The position numbers and the translations under genes were made by a program. A DNA stretch of 64,000 nt, taken from contig CM061243.1 in NCBI GenBank assembly GCA_030848705.1, positions 4,374,001 to 4,438,000 on the forward strand. The letters run 5' to 3'. Positions 32,598 through 44,852 of this stretch are shown here, one piece after another. The DNA is from Heracleum sosnowskyi. Its lineage: Eukaryota > Streptophyta > Magnoliopsida > Apiales > Apiaceae. Numbering within the stretch: the first letter of the stretch is position 1; each line of letters starts with the position of its first letter. The notes below the pieces were generated by a model that was given only the letters and a program-made list of their open reading frames with translations, searched no databases and was not told the origin of the DNA.

Positions 32598-33799
32598 ACT
32601 CCACCTCAAGTTGGTCCAAAGAGATCTCGCATGCCCAACTTGAAAGCATAGACACAAAACACCTCTCCACTTGAGCCTTTGGTCAGGACATCTGTCAACT
32701 GATACTAACACTCTGTTGGAAGTAATAACTAGTACAGCAACATGGAGGCAGTTATATAATAGATATAGCATTGACAGGTCAAGACCAAAGTTAACAAAAC
32801 AAAGCATGAAGGTCGAAAGCATGCATTTCAGAAACTGATAAATAACCAGGGAGACAGAAACAGTACCTGTAGCCATAGCTTAACAGTGTATATAAGAACA
32901 GAAAAAAAAAACGAAGCAACAGCTGAGTCGTCAGGAATTCGAGAAATCCTGACTGTTCTTGAAGAGTTATTCGCCCCCACTTACTGTGTCAGGTTGTCGG
33001 CGAGATACTACTTCCAGGATAAAACAGCTCCGAGCAAGGTGTTCACAGCAACAGCAGCGCTCAACTACGACCAGCACCTCAGTCGCCGGAGAACCAGAAA
33101 ACTACAGAGAATACTATATAGAGAGGGAGGGCAGAGAGAGTTTTTGAGAGAAGTGTGTTTTGCAAAAAACTGTGTATTTCAACTGAGCTACAAGGGCCAC
33201 TATTTATAGTGGTTCCTTTCTGTAACTGAAGCATACACATTAATTCTTTCCGTAACAGCTGATCATATTAAATAAAAAAAAATCAAAACTGACCATTTAA
33301 TGAATAAACGTTTTTTGATTTAAATTTAATAACCTGAGCTCCACATATACAGATTTAATATTTATTTTAAACATATCCATCAAACATCAGAGTTTAACTT
33401 GTTGCCCATAAATTAATTCTAATAAAATATTAAATCACATAGATAAAAACTCTCGCCCAGGCGGCGCGCATGTGTGTGTGCGCGTGAAGCACACACCAAC
33501 ACCATGCACCATCACACACCTTAGTAGTTGTATACTACTCATGTGTGTAATGCTATATAAAGCCACCAAGTCCCCTTATTCTTTTCTATGTGGGATAAAT
33601 GAAACATCATTATAACAAGCTTTTTTCAAGCTTCTTCCTTCATCTCAATTTCTCTTATGGATTTAAACAAGAAAATTATTAAACCCATACATGAAAGTTT
33701 AAGTTCCCATAGCAAGGAACAACTTCCAATCATTAGAAATTTGAATTAACATCAAGAATATACTTAATTATATCCTTAAACTATCAATTTTCTAACACA
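32598..33799 (-). mobile_element. Copia-type LTR retrotransposon remnant (large internal deletion)
   Basis: On the minus strand 32699-32607 encodes TDVLTKGSS..FKLGMRDLF, the end of Copia RNase H, followed by TGA, a purine tract GAGGTGGAG and TGTTAACATT, a likely 3' LTR start. Just upstream in the minus sense is TTAGTATCAG, a degraded initiator-Met-type PBS. Before it lies about 1.1 kb that looks like a 5' LTR: TGTTAG start at 33799, CTATAAATAGTGGCC near 33200-33215, and a CT-rich leader. The two LTR starts do not match each other, so parts of two elements may be joined. Confidence 0.5.
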
Positions 33800-34106
33800 C
33801 TCGACGAACTAAAAAGTGCCGAAACCAAAGTTGATGTTTTCATTGATGAAATGTTTGTCAATGTAAGTGTACTTGGTCATTTTAATGGCTGGAACAGAAA
33901 AGAAGATGTAGAATTTATTACATTCCGAGTGAAATAGTTGGCATGGTCCAAAGCACTCTAGATTACATACCCCAATCAAAATAAATTTATGAACCAGTTT
34001 AGACAATGCTAATGCAAACAAACTTTGAATTACAACTGAAGTTAAATTTAAAACAGATTTGATTTCATTCCTCAGACGTTAAAACTCCTTCCCACAATTC
34101 ATTCAT

Positions 34107-35333
34107 TTAGTTGGTTTGTGCTTGAGCTTCTATGGGCTTTCGTGTTGACCGCCAACTCACTTCCACCTTCAACTCACCTTTAGTGCAGCTTATATAATCG
34201 ATATTTGTTCCTTCTTTAATAGCATCAAATTTGACAGTCCTTTCAACTATCTTATCATTTTCTTCTTCAACCATCTCATCATTGTTGCGACCATTGAGGC
34301 CAAATTGTAGAATGAGCTGATATCCTAGAGGCACAGCTACGATATCTCGTGATAACGGAATGATTGTGTCATCTTCATTACCCACTTGAATTTTCTCACC
34401 AGGCTGTTTGCAAAAGATGATGGTTGAATATGCAGGTTCTTTAATTGCGCTCGTCCTGGCAGCTACAACTCCGTAAAGGTTAAATTGATTAGATATTTTG
34501 GTCAATGTAACCTTCACATGGGCTTCCACAGCATTTTCGAACATTGCATACAAGACCATAAGATGTCTGAAGCCATCTTCAGAGCAGATATATTTTGATC
34601 GAGACACAGAAAGTTTGTCGGGCCGATAACGGGGATACTTGAAACTAATAGTTCTATGGACAACACCAAACAGATATAAACTAATAGAAAACCCATCTTT
34701 GGCGCGAATCGCTGATTTAATACGAGCATTTGGTATAATATGATCCAAAGATGCAATTAATGGCTTACTACTCAAATGTAGTTGCTTGTCGCAGTCCTTG
34801 TAGGCTTTAGGAGTATGGTACTTGAGCATAGTGCTAGTGATGTCTTCATCTACCATGTTATCATCTTTAAATAAGTATTGATAACCATTTGCTTCATCCT
34901 TGCATACAATTACACCTGGCAAATAATCAGTAGGTCCATCGATGTATCTGACTCTGTACACCTCTGCCAATTCCTTGAAGAAAAAACACAATATTACAGG
35001 AGCATTAAAACACGAGAATTTCTAGACAGAGCATATCATATACATATTATTCGAATTAATAGGATTCAAGATTTCAAGTAGATGATCAATGTGAAGCATA
35101 TATTGAGGAGACAGTAGACATGTGGCATTAAGTAATTGAGCCAATAAACCTAAAGATTTAGATATGGAGCAGCAATCAAGCATATGAGAGGTGCTACAGG
35201 TTGTATTAGCATAACCAGTGACACGTCTGTTTCAATTCGCCAGGGTTTGACGAAAGCTAATATGAAGCCTTGGCCATAATTAAAGTAAGAAACAATGAAG
35301 AAAAGATTGAGTCTAGATAGAATTACTAACCAT
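34107..35333 (-). CDS. DUF6598-type protein, two exons
   Basis: The model is join(35333..35331, 34973..34107), 289 aa. The start ATG sits exactly at the exon 1 end (CCACCATG then donor GTTAGT); intron 34974-35330 ends TTTCTTCAAG and exon 2 opens GAATTGGCAGAG, giving MELAEVYRVRY. Motifs resemble DUF6598: FGVVHRTISFKYPRY, then LYGVVAARTS, VPLGYQLILQFGL and a final YISCTKGELKVEVSW. DUF6598 often occurs in grass and eudicot proteins of unknown role, some fused to ribosome-inactivating domains; no such domain is seen here. Family assignment is from pattern memory. The alternative start at 34991 (MCFFF) would be inside the intron. Confidence 0.6.
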
Positions 35334-35578
35334 GGTGGCTGTGGATTGTGTCACAAATCTCTAGACCAAAGGCGCAAACAATAGCCCGGAACAAATCAAT
35401 CCATCAATACTATTATTATCCTATTATATATACTAGCCAACTTTGCCGCATAATTTTTTCCAAATCACATTAGATTTTAAGTTTTTCTATTAAATTTGAC
35501 CCAATAGCCAAATTTTAGATTTAAAAATCCTATTTACAATCTAAATAAAATACACTTGAACTTTTAATATTTCCGAAA

Positions 35579-36061
35579 TCTATACTCTATATTAATAAGC
35601 AAAACAATATGAAAATGGCGCGCGGTACTAAAAAGTACCAAAGTACCAAAGTACCAAATTTGGTTATCACTTGACCCGGGTTCGATTCCTCGCAACTACA
35701 TAATTATACAAGATTTATTTACTTTAAATTTCTTAGCTTCATCCAGGGTTCGATTCCTTACAACTACGTAATTATACAAGATTTATTTATTTACTTTAAA
35801 TTCAATAATTTCATGGAGCGTTAGATTCTTTGCAGCTACGTAATCATACAAGATTTATTTATTTAATTTAATTTCTTTAGCTTTATGCACGGTTTGATTG
35901 TCTATAACTACATAATTAAATATTTGTTTATTTATTATATATTTTTATCATTCAATTCTCGAAAAATACATTTTTAAATAATATTCATTAATAATTTATT
36001 AATAATAATATTTTAATGTCGACTCATACTCGGCCCGTGCTTGGCACGGGTTATAAGCTAG
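35579..36061 (+). mobile_element. Complete non-autonomous Helitron, 483 bp
   Basis: The 5' end is TCTATACTCTATATTAATAA after host A 35578. The 3' end has hairpin CCCGTGCTTGGCACGGG (36034-36050), a short spacer TTATAAG and CTAG at 36058-36061 before host T 36062. No target duplication is seen, as expected. Inside is a four-unit tandem repeat. Confidence 0.85.
35671..35935 (+). repeat. Four ~65-75-bp tandem repeats with B-box-like words in the Helitron
   Basis: Units start CCGGGTTCGATTCC / CAGGGTTCGATTCC / GAGCGTTAGATTC / CACGGTTTGATTG and continue AACTACGTAATTATACAAGA. The first two (35679-35689 and 35747-35757) match the Pol III B-box consensus GGTTCGANTCC. A GTACCAAA run lies just upstream (35636-35657). 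Confidence 0.8.
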
Positions 36062-36477
36062 TAAATACTAAATACACCAAATCACTAAGAGTTTGCTATC
36101 TTTCTGGAAAAGCAAGTCGGATGATGGAGTGGGTGAAAAGAGACATAAAATTCGAGATCGATTTTAATTAGCCAAACAACTCGCTTTCACTGTCTACGAT
36201 GAGTTCTGTTTCTATTATACTTGTTTTTCTTGCCCTGTTATCTAGTATTAGCTAATTGCATGTGTGTGTTTCTACTTGTAAACATTATCTTGAGCTGTTG
36301 GAGGGTGTTGTGTAAATCATCTAATTCTTTTAATTTCTGAGTTTTGCTCGACTGTAATGAAAACTTGCATGTAATCATGTGCTTGCTTTCTGGGGTAAAC
36401 CTACATATTCATAATGTCTTAGCCTAATTGTGATTAGGTTATGTAATTTGCTCTTGTTGCAATCTTGTAATCATTGT
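36062..36477. other. Intergenic DNA
   Basis: I see no gene or clear repeat here. Confidence 0.5.
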
Positions 36478-37030
36478 GCCTGATGACTTATGATCCTTTA
36501 AAATCACTTCACTACAAAGTTATTGATTTTGTTGTAACATCTGTATCGTATTATGTTGGTGACTTGCATATTTACTCCTCTGAAACTGCGACTTGGAAGG
36601 CGTCCATACGGTCTTTAATTATACCTCCAGAATTGAACTGCATATTTACCATTTGCATGTCATTGAGGTTTGTCGTTATGCCACTTCACTCAGCGTGTTT
36701 GAGATGAAGTGTGATTACTCGGAGTGGTTTGTCAAGTACCAAAATAATTACTCAATTGATGTGCTCTCACTTATCAGAAGAGAAAAATTCATGGAGGATT
36801 CTTTCTTGGTACTGCAAATACCTGGTAATGTTATACGCTACAATCTTGTGGATAGAAGCTTCAAACTGATATGGGACTTTGGTCTAACCTTGAATCTAAA
36901 AAATTCGTATTATGGGAACCTGAACGGTTTCGAGTTTTCCAGTACAGTGAATCTGTATCGTGATGCAAAGAATGGTGGAATGTGGATAGGACAGTTTTTT
37001 GGTTGTGTTTGGAGTTTGGACATGTTTTAG
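36478..37030 (+). pseudogene. Decayed copy of the F-box-associated gene
   Basis: It begins inside the domain (TATGATCCTTTAAAATCACTTC, as in 31156-31180) and keeps DLHIYSSETATWK, then loses the CNGCIHWL section by deletion and frameshift. It resumes at FEMKCDYSEWFVKYQ, then LSLIRREKFMEDSFLVL and NLVDRSFKLIWDFG. The last part (ATGCAAAGAATGGTGG..) matches the downstream flank of the main gene at about 32015. Confidence 0.85.
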
Positions 37031-38428
37031 GATTTCCTAGGTATTTTACACAACAGAATTAAGGTATTCCTGGAAATACTCAAAACTGCAGTAGTTATCG
37101 GTTCTTATAAGTTTTGATCAGTGCCATGGAGCAAGAAACTGGGGACAATCATTTACTACTTTCTGGATACAGTTTGATTTATACCAGGATAGTTTAAGTT
37201 TTCGGCTTTCACCTTCGATATATTTTCGCCACACAGGCTGAGTTGGTCACTTGGTAGAAGTTCCAAGGGAAAGGCTTGACAACTAAATGAGTAAAAATTT
37301 GATTGTTGCCACCCTACAAGCAAATGTTATTTTCTTCATTGGTTCAGCTGACTCAAAACTGCATTAAGAAACCAAGTTTGTCTAGTTAGCTAAGAAAGCA
37401 AGGATGATCTCATCACCCCTTAACTTTTCCTTTTTTTTAAACACACCCATATGTCGGCCTTATCTTTAATAAGATTCGAACCCTCAATATCCCGCTTAAA
37501 TTAAGTTACTGATGATCAATCAGATTTATGTTAGAAGGATAGATTTAAGGAAAATACTAAGTAGCCCGAATTAGTTTCCAAATACCAAATGTATTGTTTT
37601 AATTGATTAAAATAAAATGGATCCCTGTATTCACACCAATCTCCCCAATTAAAATTTCTGAATCTATTCATTCTGGAGCAATTTTTGAATATCAATTTAG
37701 GATACCTAGCATTACCCTAGATTTAAACTTTAACGTAGAAATATAAAAAAAGAAAAAAAGACTCTCTAATGATAACTTAATCATACACAAATCAAGCATG
37801 TGGGTCAAACATTAACAGGTGTTAGATTAATAATATCTTAATTAGTGTTAATATAAATAAACTTTCACTAATCATCATGTAATAATTATCTAACTAAACT
37901 CACACATGCTCTTTCGGCCAGAGATTATGGTAATTATATGCAATTGTAAATTGTTCAAATTTTAAATTAAGCGCGTACACTAAAATGACAGTTAAATAAT
38001 TAAATATTGAGACAGATCTGTAAAATTTAATTAAAATAATAAATTGAAGAGAGCATATATGATGATTACAAGGAACTGGGCCAGAGCATATGGTCTGTAA
38101 AACTACATGGCCTTCATGATCCTTTGCTTTATTGCTTTGACTTTCTCCTCACTAATGTTCACACTTGTATTTCTCTCTCGTTTTTTATTCATCATCACAA
38201 ATCTTTATAGTATATTTTTATTCAAACAAAAATGTACATTTTTTTTCTAAAATAAATTAAACTAGCAAATAATTTTTATTTTTAAACTTAATTTCGATAA
38301 TATTTTTTAATTAAAGAATTTGATATTATGTGTGTTAAGCGACTTGAAAACAAAACGGCTAAGATTCAATGATTTGCTAAGTTAATAAAATCTACTTGTT
38401 CGTAAAAAAAAAAATCACACTTAAAATG
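37031..38428. other. Intergenic DNA
   Basis: The first ~180 bp continue the F-box-flank homology (compare 30395-30510). The rest is AT-rich without a recognised feature. Confidence 0.5.
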
Positions 38429-38430
38429 TA

Positions 38431-38691
38431 CTCCCTCTGTCCCTCTCATTTCTTTACACTTTCCTTTTTGGTACGTTCCTCTCATTTCTTTACATACCAA
38501 AAATAGTAACATTTTATAATATTAAATTCAATCACATCCACTACTTTCTTCCACTATACCTACTTTATACATTAAATATTGATTGTCCCCACCACTTTAC
38601 TCATTTTTCTTACTTTTTTCTATTAATTTACGCTTTTTCTTAAGCTCCGTGCCGTCCCCCTAATGTAAAGAATTGAGGGGGACGGAGGGAG
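38431..38691. mobile_element. Stowaway-type MITE, 261 bp
   Basis: The termini CTCCCTCTGTCCC and GGGGACGGAGGGAG are inverted and flanked by TA duplications (38429-38430, 38692-38693). Confidence 0.9.
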
Positions 38692-39762
38692 TATAAAATG
38701 CACAAAGTTTTTAAGTACCTTTATAATAATCTTTGTTATTTAATTGTATGCTACTCAGATTCTTTCACTCACCCAATAAAAGGAGAGTATCAAGGGGTTG
38801 GTTGACCTTAACCATTTATAAAAGAGCAATGTTAACTGGATTTGATTGCTATGTGATACCTTATGATTTAGAAATAATTTATGAATTAAATTTAAGTTAT
38901 TTTGTAACAATTTATTTGTTTTTAAAGAAATTGAATTTACTTCAACAAATACTAACATTCTATTTCTATTCTCCACATACAATTTTTTATTTTCCTTTAC
39001 AGTTATAATTTATAACATAAAAAATAATATCAATATTATTATCAATTAATTAAACAAATAATATGTTTATTGATAACAAAAGATTTGGCCTTCTCCTCAT
39101 TAAGGCTACTTTCCTGTCAGCTCTCTCTCTCTCTCTCGCACACCCAGTCAAGCCCAAGTAAAAGACCTTCCCAAGTTGAGCCCACGTTTCTTTGCACATT
39201 CTTACCACCTGCTCTGCATACAACATTCTCCACTTTTCAAGATTCTTAACATAAAGAGGCATACACTATACACACAACTCTCATATGCAGGTAAATTTAT
39301 CTTTCTTTTCTCTTTAGAATTGGGTTTGTATGTATTTGAATTATTTGCAAACTTCATACTAGTATATACATAAAGTAACAATTTTTAATTGTAAAGACCT
39401 TGACTTTATCTGTTTCTTAATTAATTCTTGAAATTAGTGATCTGGGTTTTGCTTAATTGGGCTTTTTCTTTGATGGGGTCTGCTTAATTTGGCTAAAAAG
39501 ATTAGTAGAATTTAAGGGCTTTTTTTATTTAGAGGATAGAAATTTTGGATAATTTGAGTAGTAGAATTTAAGGGCTTTTTCGATTTAGAGCATAGAAAAT
39601 TTTGATTGTTTTTTCATGCCAGATTTGTGAATCTTGATATGAATGTAGGCCAAGAAAGATTGATTTTTTGTAAGTGTTTTATTGTGTAGATGATGCAACA
39701 ATAGTGGAGTTTTAGTAGTTAGGGAGTGGATGCACAACATAAGATTTTGAAAGAGGAAAGTG

Positions 39763-42700
39763 ATGGCTTCGACATCACCTTCCCCGGATTCTTCTCCTAC
39801 TGCACTTACTCCGGCTGTTTCTCCACCTTCCGATGTTTCGGTAGCCTCGCCTCCTCCTCCCTCCTTTACTCAGACCGAACAAACGTCTAATACTTCAGCT
39901 CCGACAGGCTCTTTAACTCCACCGAACTCTACTAGCCCACCACCTCAATCGTCTCCTGTGCCTCCAGTTTCTAATGCCCCTCCTCCATCGACACCTATAG
40001 CCACACCACCTCCTTCTTCACCTCCGCCATTGCCCCCAACGTCTTCCCCACCACCCAAGCCAGCTTCACCTCCACCGGCCCCTCCTGCCTCTACAGTTAC
40101 CCCCACCCCTCCAAATTCTTCTCCTCCGCCACCATTAGGAACCCCTCCACCCCAAGAATCCCCAGCCCCACCTCCTAAACCTGTTACTCCTACTCCACCG
40201 CCTCCAGCAGAAATCCAATCACCGCCTTCCGCGGATCCTCCGCCTGCACCAGTTACAGAACCTTCTGCGGATCCTCCGCCTGCACCAGTTACAGAACCTC
40301 CAGCAAACTCTCCTCCGCCACCTTTATCGATCCCACCATCCAATTCTCCACCAGCTCCTACTATCCCTTCAAAGTCATCTCCCCCACCTGTACCATCCTC
40401 GTCGTTGCCACCTCCTGGTCCCCCAAGCAACTCATCCATAAATGGAAGTTCCCCTTCTTCCCCATTACCCACATTCCCTACTGAGAAACCAACTGCAAGA
40501 TCAGCGAATCCGGGTTCAGATACTACATCAAATACTGGATCTGGAGATGGAGGGATGAAGACTGGAGGGGCTGTGGCAATTGGAATCGTTGTTGGTTTTT
40601 TGGCACTTAGTCTTGTCGTGATGGCTGTCTGGTTTACACGAAGAAAAAAGAGAAAGATATCAAATTCAAATGGTGGGTATGTGGTGCCATCACCATTTGC
40701 TTCATCTCAAAACTCAGGTGATTCTTTGACTGAATTTGGTGGTTAATTATTTTTTATTTTTAGTTTCTTGTTAATGCAAGTATGCAACATGTCTCCTTAC
40801 TTAAAAAGCACATGCAGCATGTTATGTATCAAATGATCTCATTCTCATTTGTTACTTCTGTATACGACTACTTCTTTTTTCCAAAGTAATTTAACATGTA
40901 TATACTATTCAGATTCATCCTTCTTAAGGCCCCAACAGTCGATTCACCGAGCTGGAAGTGCTTCAGGGAGCAATTTCATGTATTCACCCGATCAGGGCGG
41001 TGTAGGAAATTCAAGGCAATATTTCACGTATGAAGAATTATCTGAAGCTACATATGGTTTCTCAAATAGCAATTTATTGGGTGAAGGTGGCTTTGGTTGT
41101 GTTTATAAGGGATGCCTGCCAGATGGAAGAGTGGTTGCTGTTAAGCAGTTGAAGATTGGTGGTGGACAAGGGGAGCGTGAGTTCAGAGCTGAAGTTGAGA
41201 TTATCGGCAGGGTACATCATCGTCATTTGGTTTCACTTGTGGGTTATTGTATATCGGAGCATCAAAGACTGCTTGTCTATGATTATGTGGCCAATAACAC
41301 CCTTCATTACCATCTCCATGGTAAGACATGCAAGTGCTTTATGTGAAATTAGATCCTTTACTTTGACTGTATAGCACAATGTACCTACCTTTTAATTGTG
41401 TGGCTTGATAACCGCTATGGTTCTGATGGACTCATGTCATCAGGTGATTAACACATAAGTTTAAGCAAATCTTAAGGAACGATACAATCAAAATTGTGAT
41501 ACACTCCGTTGTGAGATGAATTGTATTTGGGGTTCTCTACAATATATATAACATATGTAGGACTTAGTTGAGAAACTACAGAGTTCTTTTACACTAAATT
41601 GACATGTAACAGAAGTCTGACTACCAACAGAGACCGTGAACCAACCAGCATTCTGTTTAATTTGCAGAAGAAGGTAGACAGGTCATGGATTGGGCAACTA
41701 GAGTTAAAGTTGCTGCTGGTGCAGCTCGTGGACTTGCCTACCTTCATGAAGATTGTGAGTTTTTTTTCTCTTCTTTCCTTTTTTGCTTCTCTAAGAATCT
41801 TTTTTCATTCTAAGTTCTTCGGAGTTTCCGGATTGGATAGCAACTGTTTGTGGCAATACAGACTGTGTATTCGTTTTGTGTCACCAGAATGAAAATTGTT
41901 ACAAATATGTGTTCAAGAATTTTCTGTAAACCAAAAATGGGAACCATCGACTCTGACATATTTAGTGGTTTGATGCCTTGATTGAATTGCTTGTCTTTAA
42001 CTTTTTGTTGTTTTAGCAGTTGCTATAATCTTCCTCCTTTTCTTGTTAATCAGGCCATCCTCGGATTATTCACAGGGATATTAAATCTTCGAATATCCTC
42101 TTGGATTTCAATTTTGATGCACAGGTATTGTGCCCTAGGGGAATGACCGAAGTGACATAGCTCTCACAGTATCAATTGATCCATTATTATAACTTCTAAT
42201 ACTACTTTTAATTAATCCACTGACAGGTTGCTGATTTTGGGCTCGCAAAGCTAGCATTGGATGCCAATACACATGTGACCACTCGTGTGATGGGAACTTT
42301 TGGGTAGATTTTCTTTTCCATCTTGTAGAAATTAATTTGTTAAAAACGTAAAACACTTGCCATCACATATTATCTGATAAATAAATTTCAAACACAAATC
42401 TTAGTTGATTGAATATTTCTATGACGGTTCGGAAAAATAAGGATATATGTTTAAAACAGTGAATATTTTAAGTTTATATAAAGACATTGTCAGTCCTTAG
42501 ATCTGTTTATAGTAGGTAGCGGCAAATCAAAAGCTTGGAATGAGATTATTGATAACAAAGGGAAATTATTGGTTAAAACTTTGAGTTGGCTTGGGCAGTT
42601 TAGATTGCACTTGATCGTTCTTCCGTCTTCTTGTGATCTCAAGATGTTGTTAGAGTGACGGACTGTTGACAAGGATCGGTTTTCATTCTCTATTTGTCAT

Positions 42701-44852
42701 CATAAAATATTAACTTTACTATTATTTTAAACCGTGAATATTTTATGAGACCAAAGTTGCGTTTCATTTGTTAAAAATATCATTTATGAGTAGTCTTTCT
42801 AAACATACTCCCTCAGTCCCACCCATTTGTTATCGTTTCAAATGAGAGGTTCGGCACGCATTTTAAGGCTCCTATAAAATATAGTTTCATTACTTATTTT
42901 TAAAAAAATTCTTCTTTGAATAAAAATCCAAACATTTAATTTTTATTCAAAGAAGAATTTTTTTAAAAATAAGTAATGGAACTATATTTTATAAGGGCCT
43001 TAAAATGCGTGTCAAACCTTCCATTTTTAATGATAACAAATGGATGGGACGGAGGGAGTATCATTTAGAAACAGTAAATTTGTTGGATATTTAAGATTGC
43101 CAATATTTAATTATTATTGAATATTTTATATCATTTAGAGATCTATGTTCTGCACTGCACAGAGAATCAATAAAATTGGTTTGGTAATCTTACCCTAATC
43201 TTATCATGCTAAATAATTCAATTTTCATTTATTGTACTATATCATGTTAGTATCTTGAGCCAAATTTCTGAGATTTTGTCACTGTTCTTTGTGGATTGTT
43301 AGTAGTGATGGAGAGAGTTTATTGGGATCAAATTTGATTCTCTCCTAGTTGTTAGTTCTATTGTCTCAGTGGAGCGAGTATTTAAGTTATTTGGGGTTTG
43401 TACTAAACCCAGTATGATTGGCTCTAGCCCATGTCTCTCTATAAAAAGTTAATATCGTTAGGTTTGTCACTTAACATTTAATAATTGAGTATGCTGAGAT
43501 TATATGATGTCTCTACTTCGTGACACCCTGGTTTTCCTTGTTTTAAATTAGTGTTCAAACTTCTTCTGTTCAACATCATTCCGTGACTACAATCATCAGG
43601 GTTTTATCCTGCATTTCCATTTTTATTTACAAACTATCTGATGAGTCTTGGCCGGTGATTTGTCAGATACATGGCTCCAGAGTATGCATCAAGTGGCAAG
43701 CTGACTGAAAAATCTGATGTTTTCTCTTTTGGAGTAGTTCTTTTAGAGCTCATCACTGGGCGTAAACCTGTGGATGGATCTCAGCCACTGGGTGACGAGA
43801 GTCTGGTTGAGTGGGTATGCTTCGCCCTCATGAACCTCAGTACTACTGCTTTGCCATTTCATCTATATTCTATATTATATAAAAGGGTAAAGGGAATTAT
43901 GTTGTTCAATATGTTTTTAGGGTCAAGTAATCAAGTTGCAACAAACTTTCATTACATTGGCTTATTACAATATGCTATCATACTTAACATTCTGATTCCT
44001 TTTTGCCCAATAAAAATGAGAAATTGTGCTTATATAGAAGAATGGCAGAGAAAATTGTAAAGAATGCAAAATTCATGTCAACTTTTTGTTTACTCCAGTA
44101 ACATCACAAGACTCACAATTACTAGATTTCCTTGAGTAGGATACTTTTTTCATTAATCTTTCTCGTCCTGAGAGATGAAACCAATATTGTCATGTACTCT
44201 TGTTTTTTTTTGTGGGATAGTTGTTATATTTTCAAGTATGGAGGAAGGGGAGGGGAGAATCAAATGTTAGACATCTTTTATCAGAGGGAGCACCTTTGTC
44301 ACTTCTCAGTCACTCCTTGATATTAGTATTCTTACATGCAAAGACTACACTTAATGTGAGAATATAAGTGAAATATAATTGCTTACAAAACATTTCCTGC
44401 AGGCTCGCCCTTTGCTAACACAAGCCCTGGACAAGCAAGACTTTGCAGAGATAGTAGATCCAAGGCTTGAAAAGAATTACGTTGAACATGAGGTGTTCCG
44501 GATGATTGAAGCAGCTGCAGCTTGTGTTCGTCACTTGGCTGCAAAGAGGCCACGAATGAGCCAGGTATATACAAATCATCTAAGCTTGGACTCTCTTTGA
44601 CCACTATCTTCTTCGGCTACGACATATCTTAACAATGTTTTCCTCTAAATTCGACATTCCTAGGTAGTGAGAGCTCTAGATTCTATGCTTGAGTTCTCAG
44701 ATTTGACCAATGGAGTGAAACCTGGGCAAAGTGAAATTTATGATTCCAGACAGCAATCTGAAGAGATCAGATTGTTTCAGCGGATGGCCTTTGGAAGTCA
44801 AGACTATAGTTCCGAAATCTTCAATCAATCGCAGAGCAGTTGGAAGAGCTAA
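39763..44852 (+). CDS. Proline-rich extensin-like receptor kinase (PERK family), 8 exons
   Basis: Exons 39763-40717, 40913-41320, 41668-41754, 42054-42124, 42227-42303, 43667-43814, 44403-44564, 44664-44852 give 698 aa in frame. PERKs are plasma-membrane Ser/Thr kinases thought to sense cell-wall state. An extracellular region of about 240 residues is Pro/Ser-rich (SPPP, PPAP). The membrane span is AVAIGIVVGFLALSLVVM (about 269-291), followed by RRKKRK. In the kinase: GEGGFG 375-380, Lys396 in VAVKQ, HRD 490-492, DFG 510-512, APE 536-538, all intact. No classical signal peptide, which is usual for PERKs. The exon pattern is that of this family. A 5' UTR intron (about 39289-39690) is likely. 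Intron 5 carries a MITE. Confidence 0.95.
40225..40296 (+). repeat. 36-bp direct repeat in the PERK extracellular region
   Basis: Two almost identical 36-bp units (one base differs) encode SADPPPAPVTEP twice in frame. Confidence 0.95.
42808..43058. mobile_element. Stowaway-type MITE with long hairpin, in PERK intron 5
   Basis: The termini CTCCCTCAGTCCCACCCATT and AATGGATGGGACGGAGGGAG are inverted, with TA at 42806-42807 and 43059-43060. The two arms pair almost along their whole length (for example AAATTCTTCTTTGAATAAAA at the centre), so a transcript would fold into one long hairpin. Confidence 0.92.

Noticed and set aside
32532..33209. ORFs at 32532-32876 (minus) and 32886-33209 (plus) as genes
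   Set aside because: They are other-frame readings of the Copia remnant and its LTR-like leader.
35400..35460. CTAGCCAACTTTGCCGCA as another Helitron terminus
   Set aside because: No hairpin partner and no second end could be found.
39945..40472. Glycine-rich minus-strand ORF of 175 codons
   Set aside because: It is the complement of the Pro-rich PERK exon 1.
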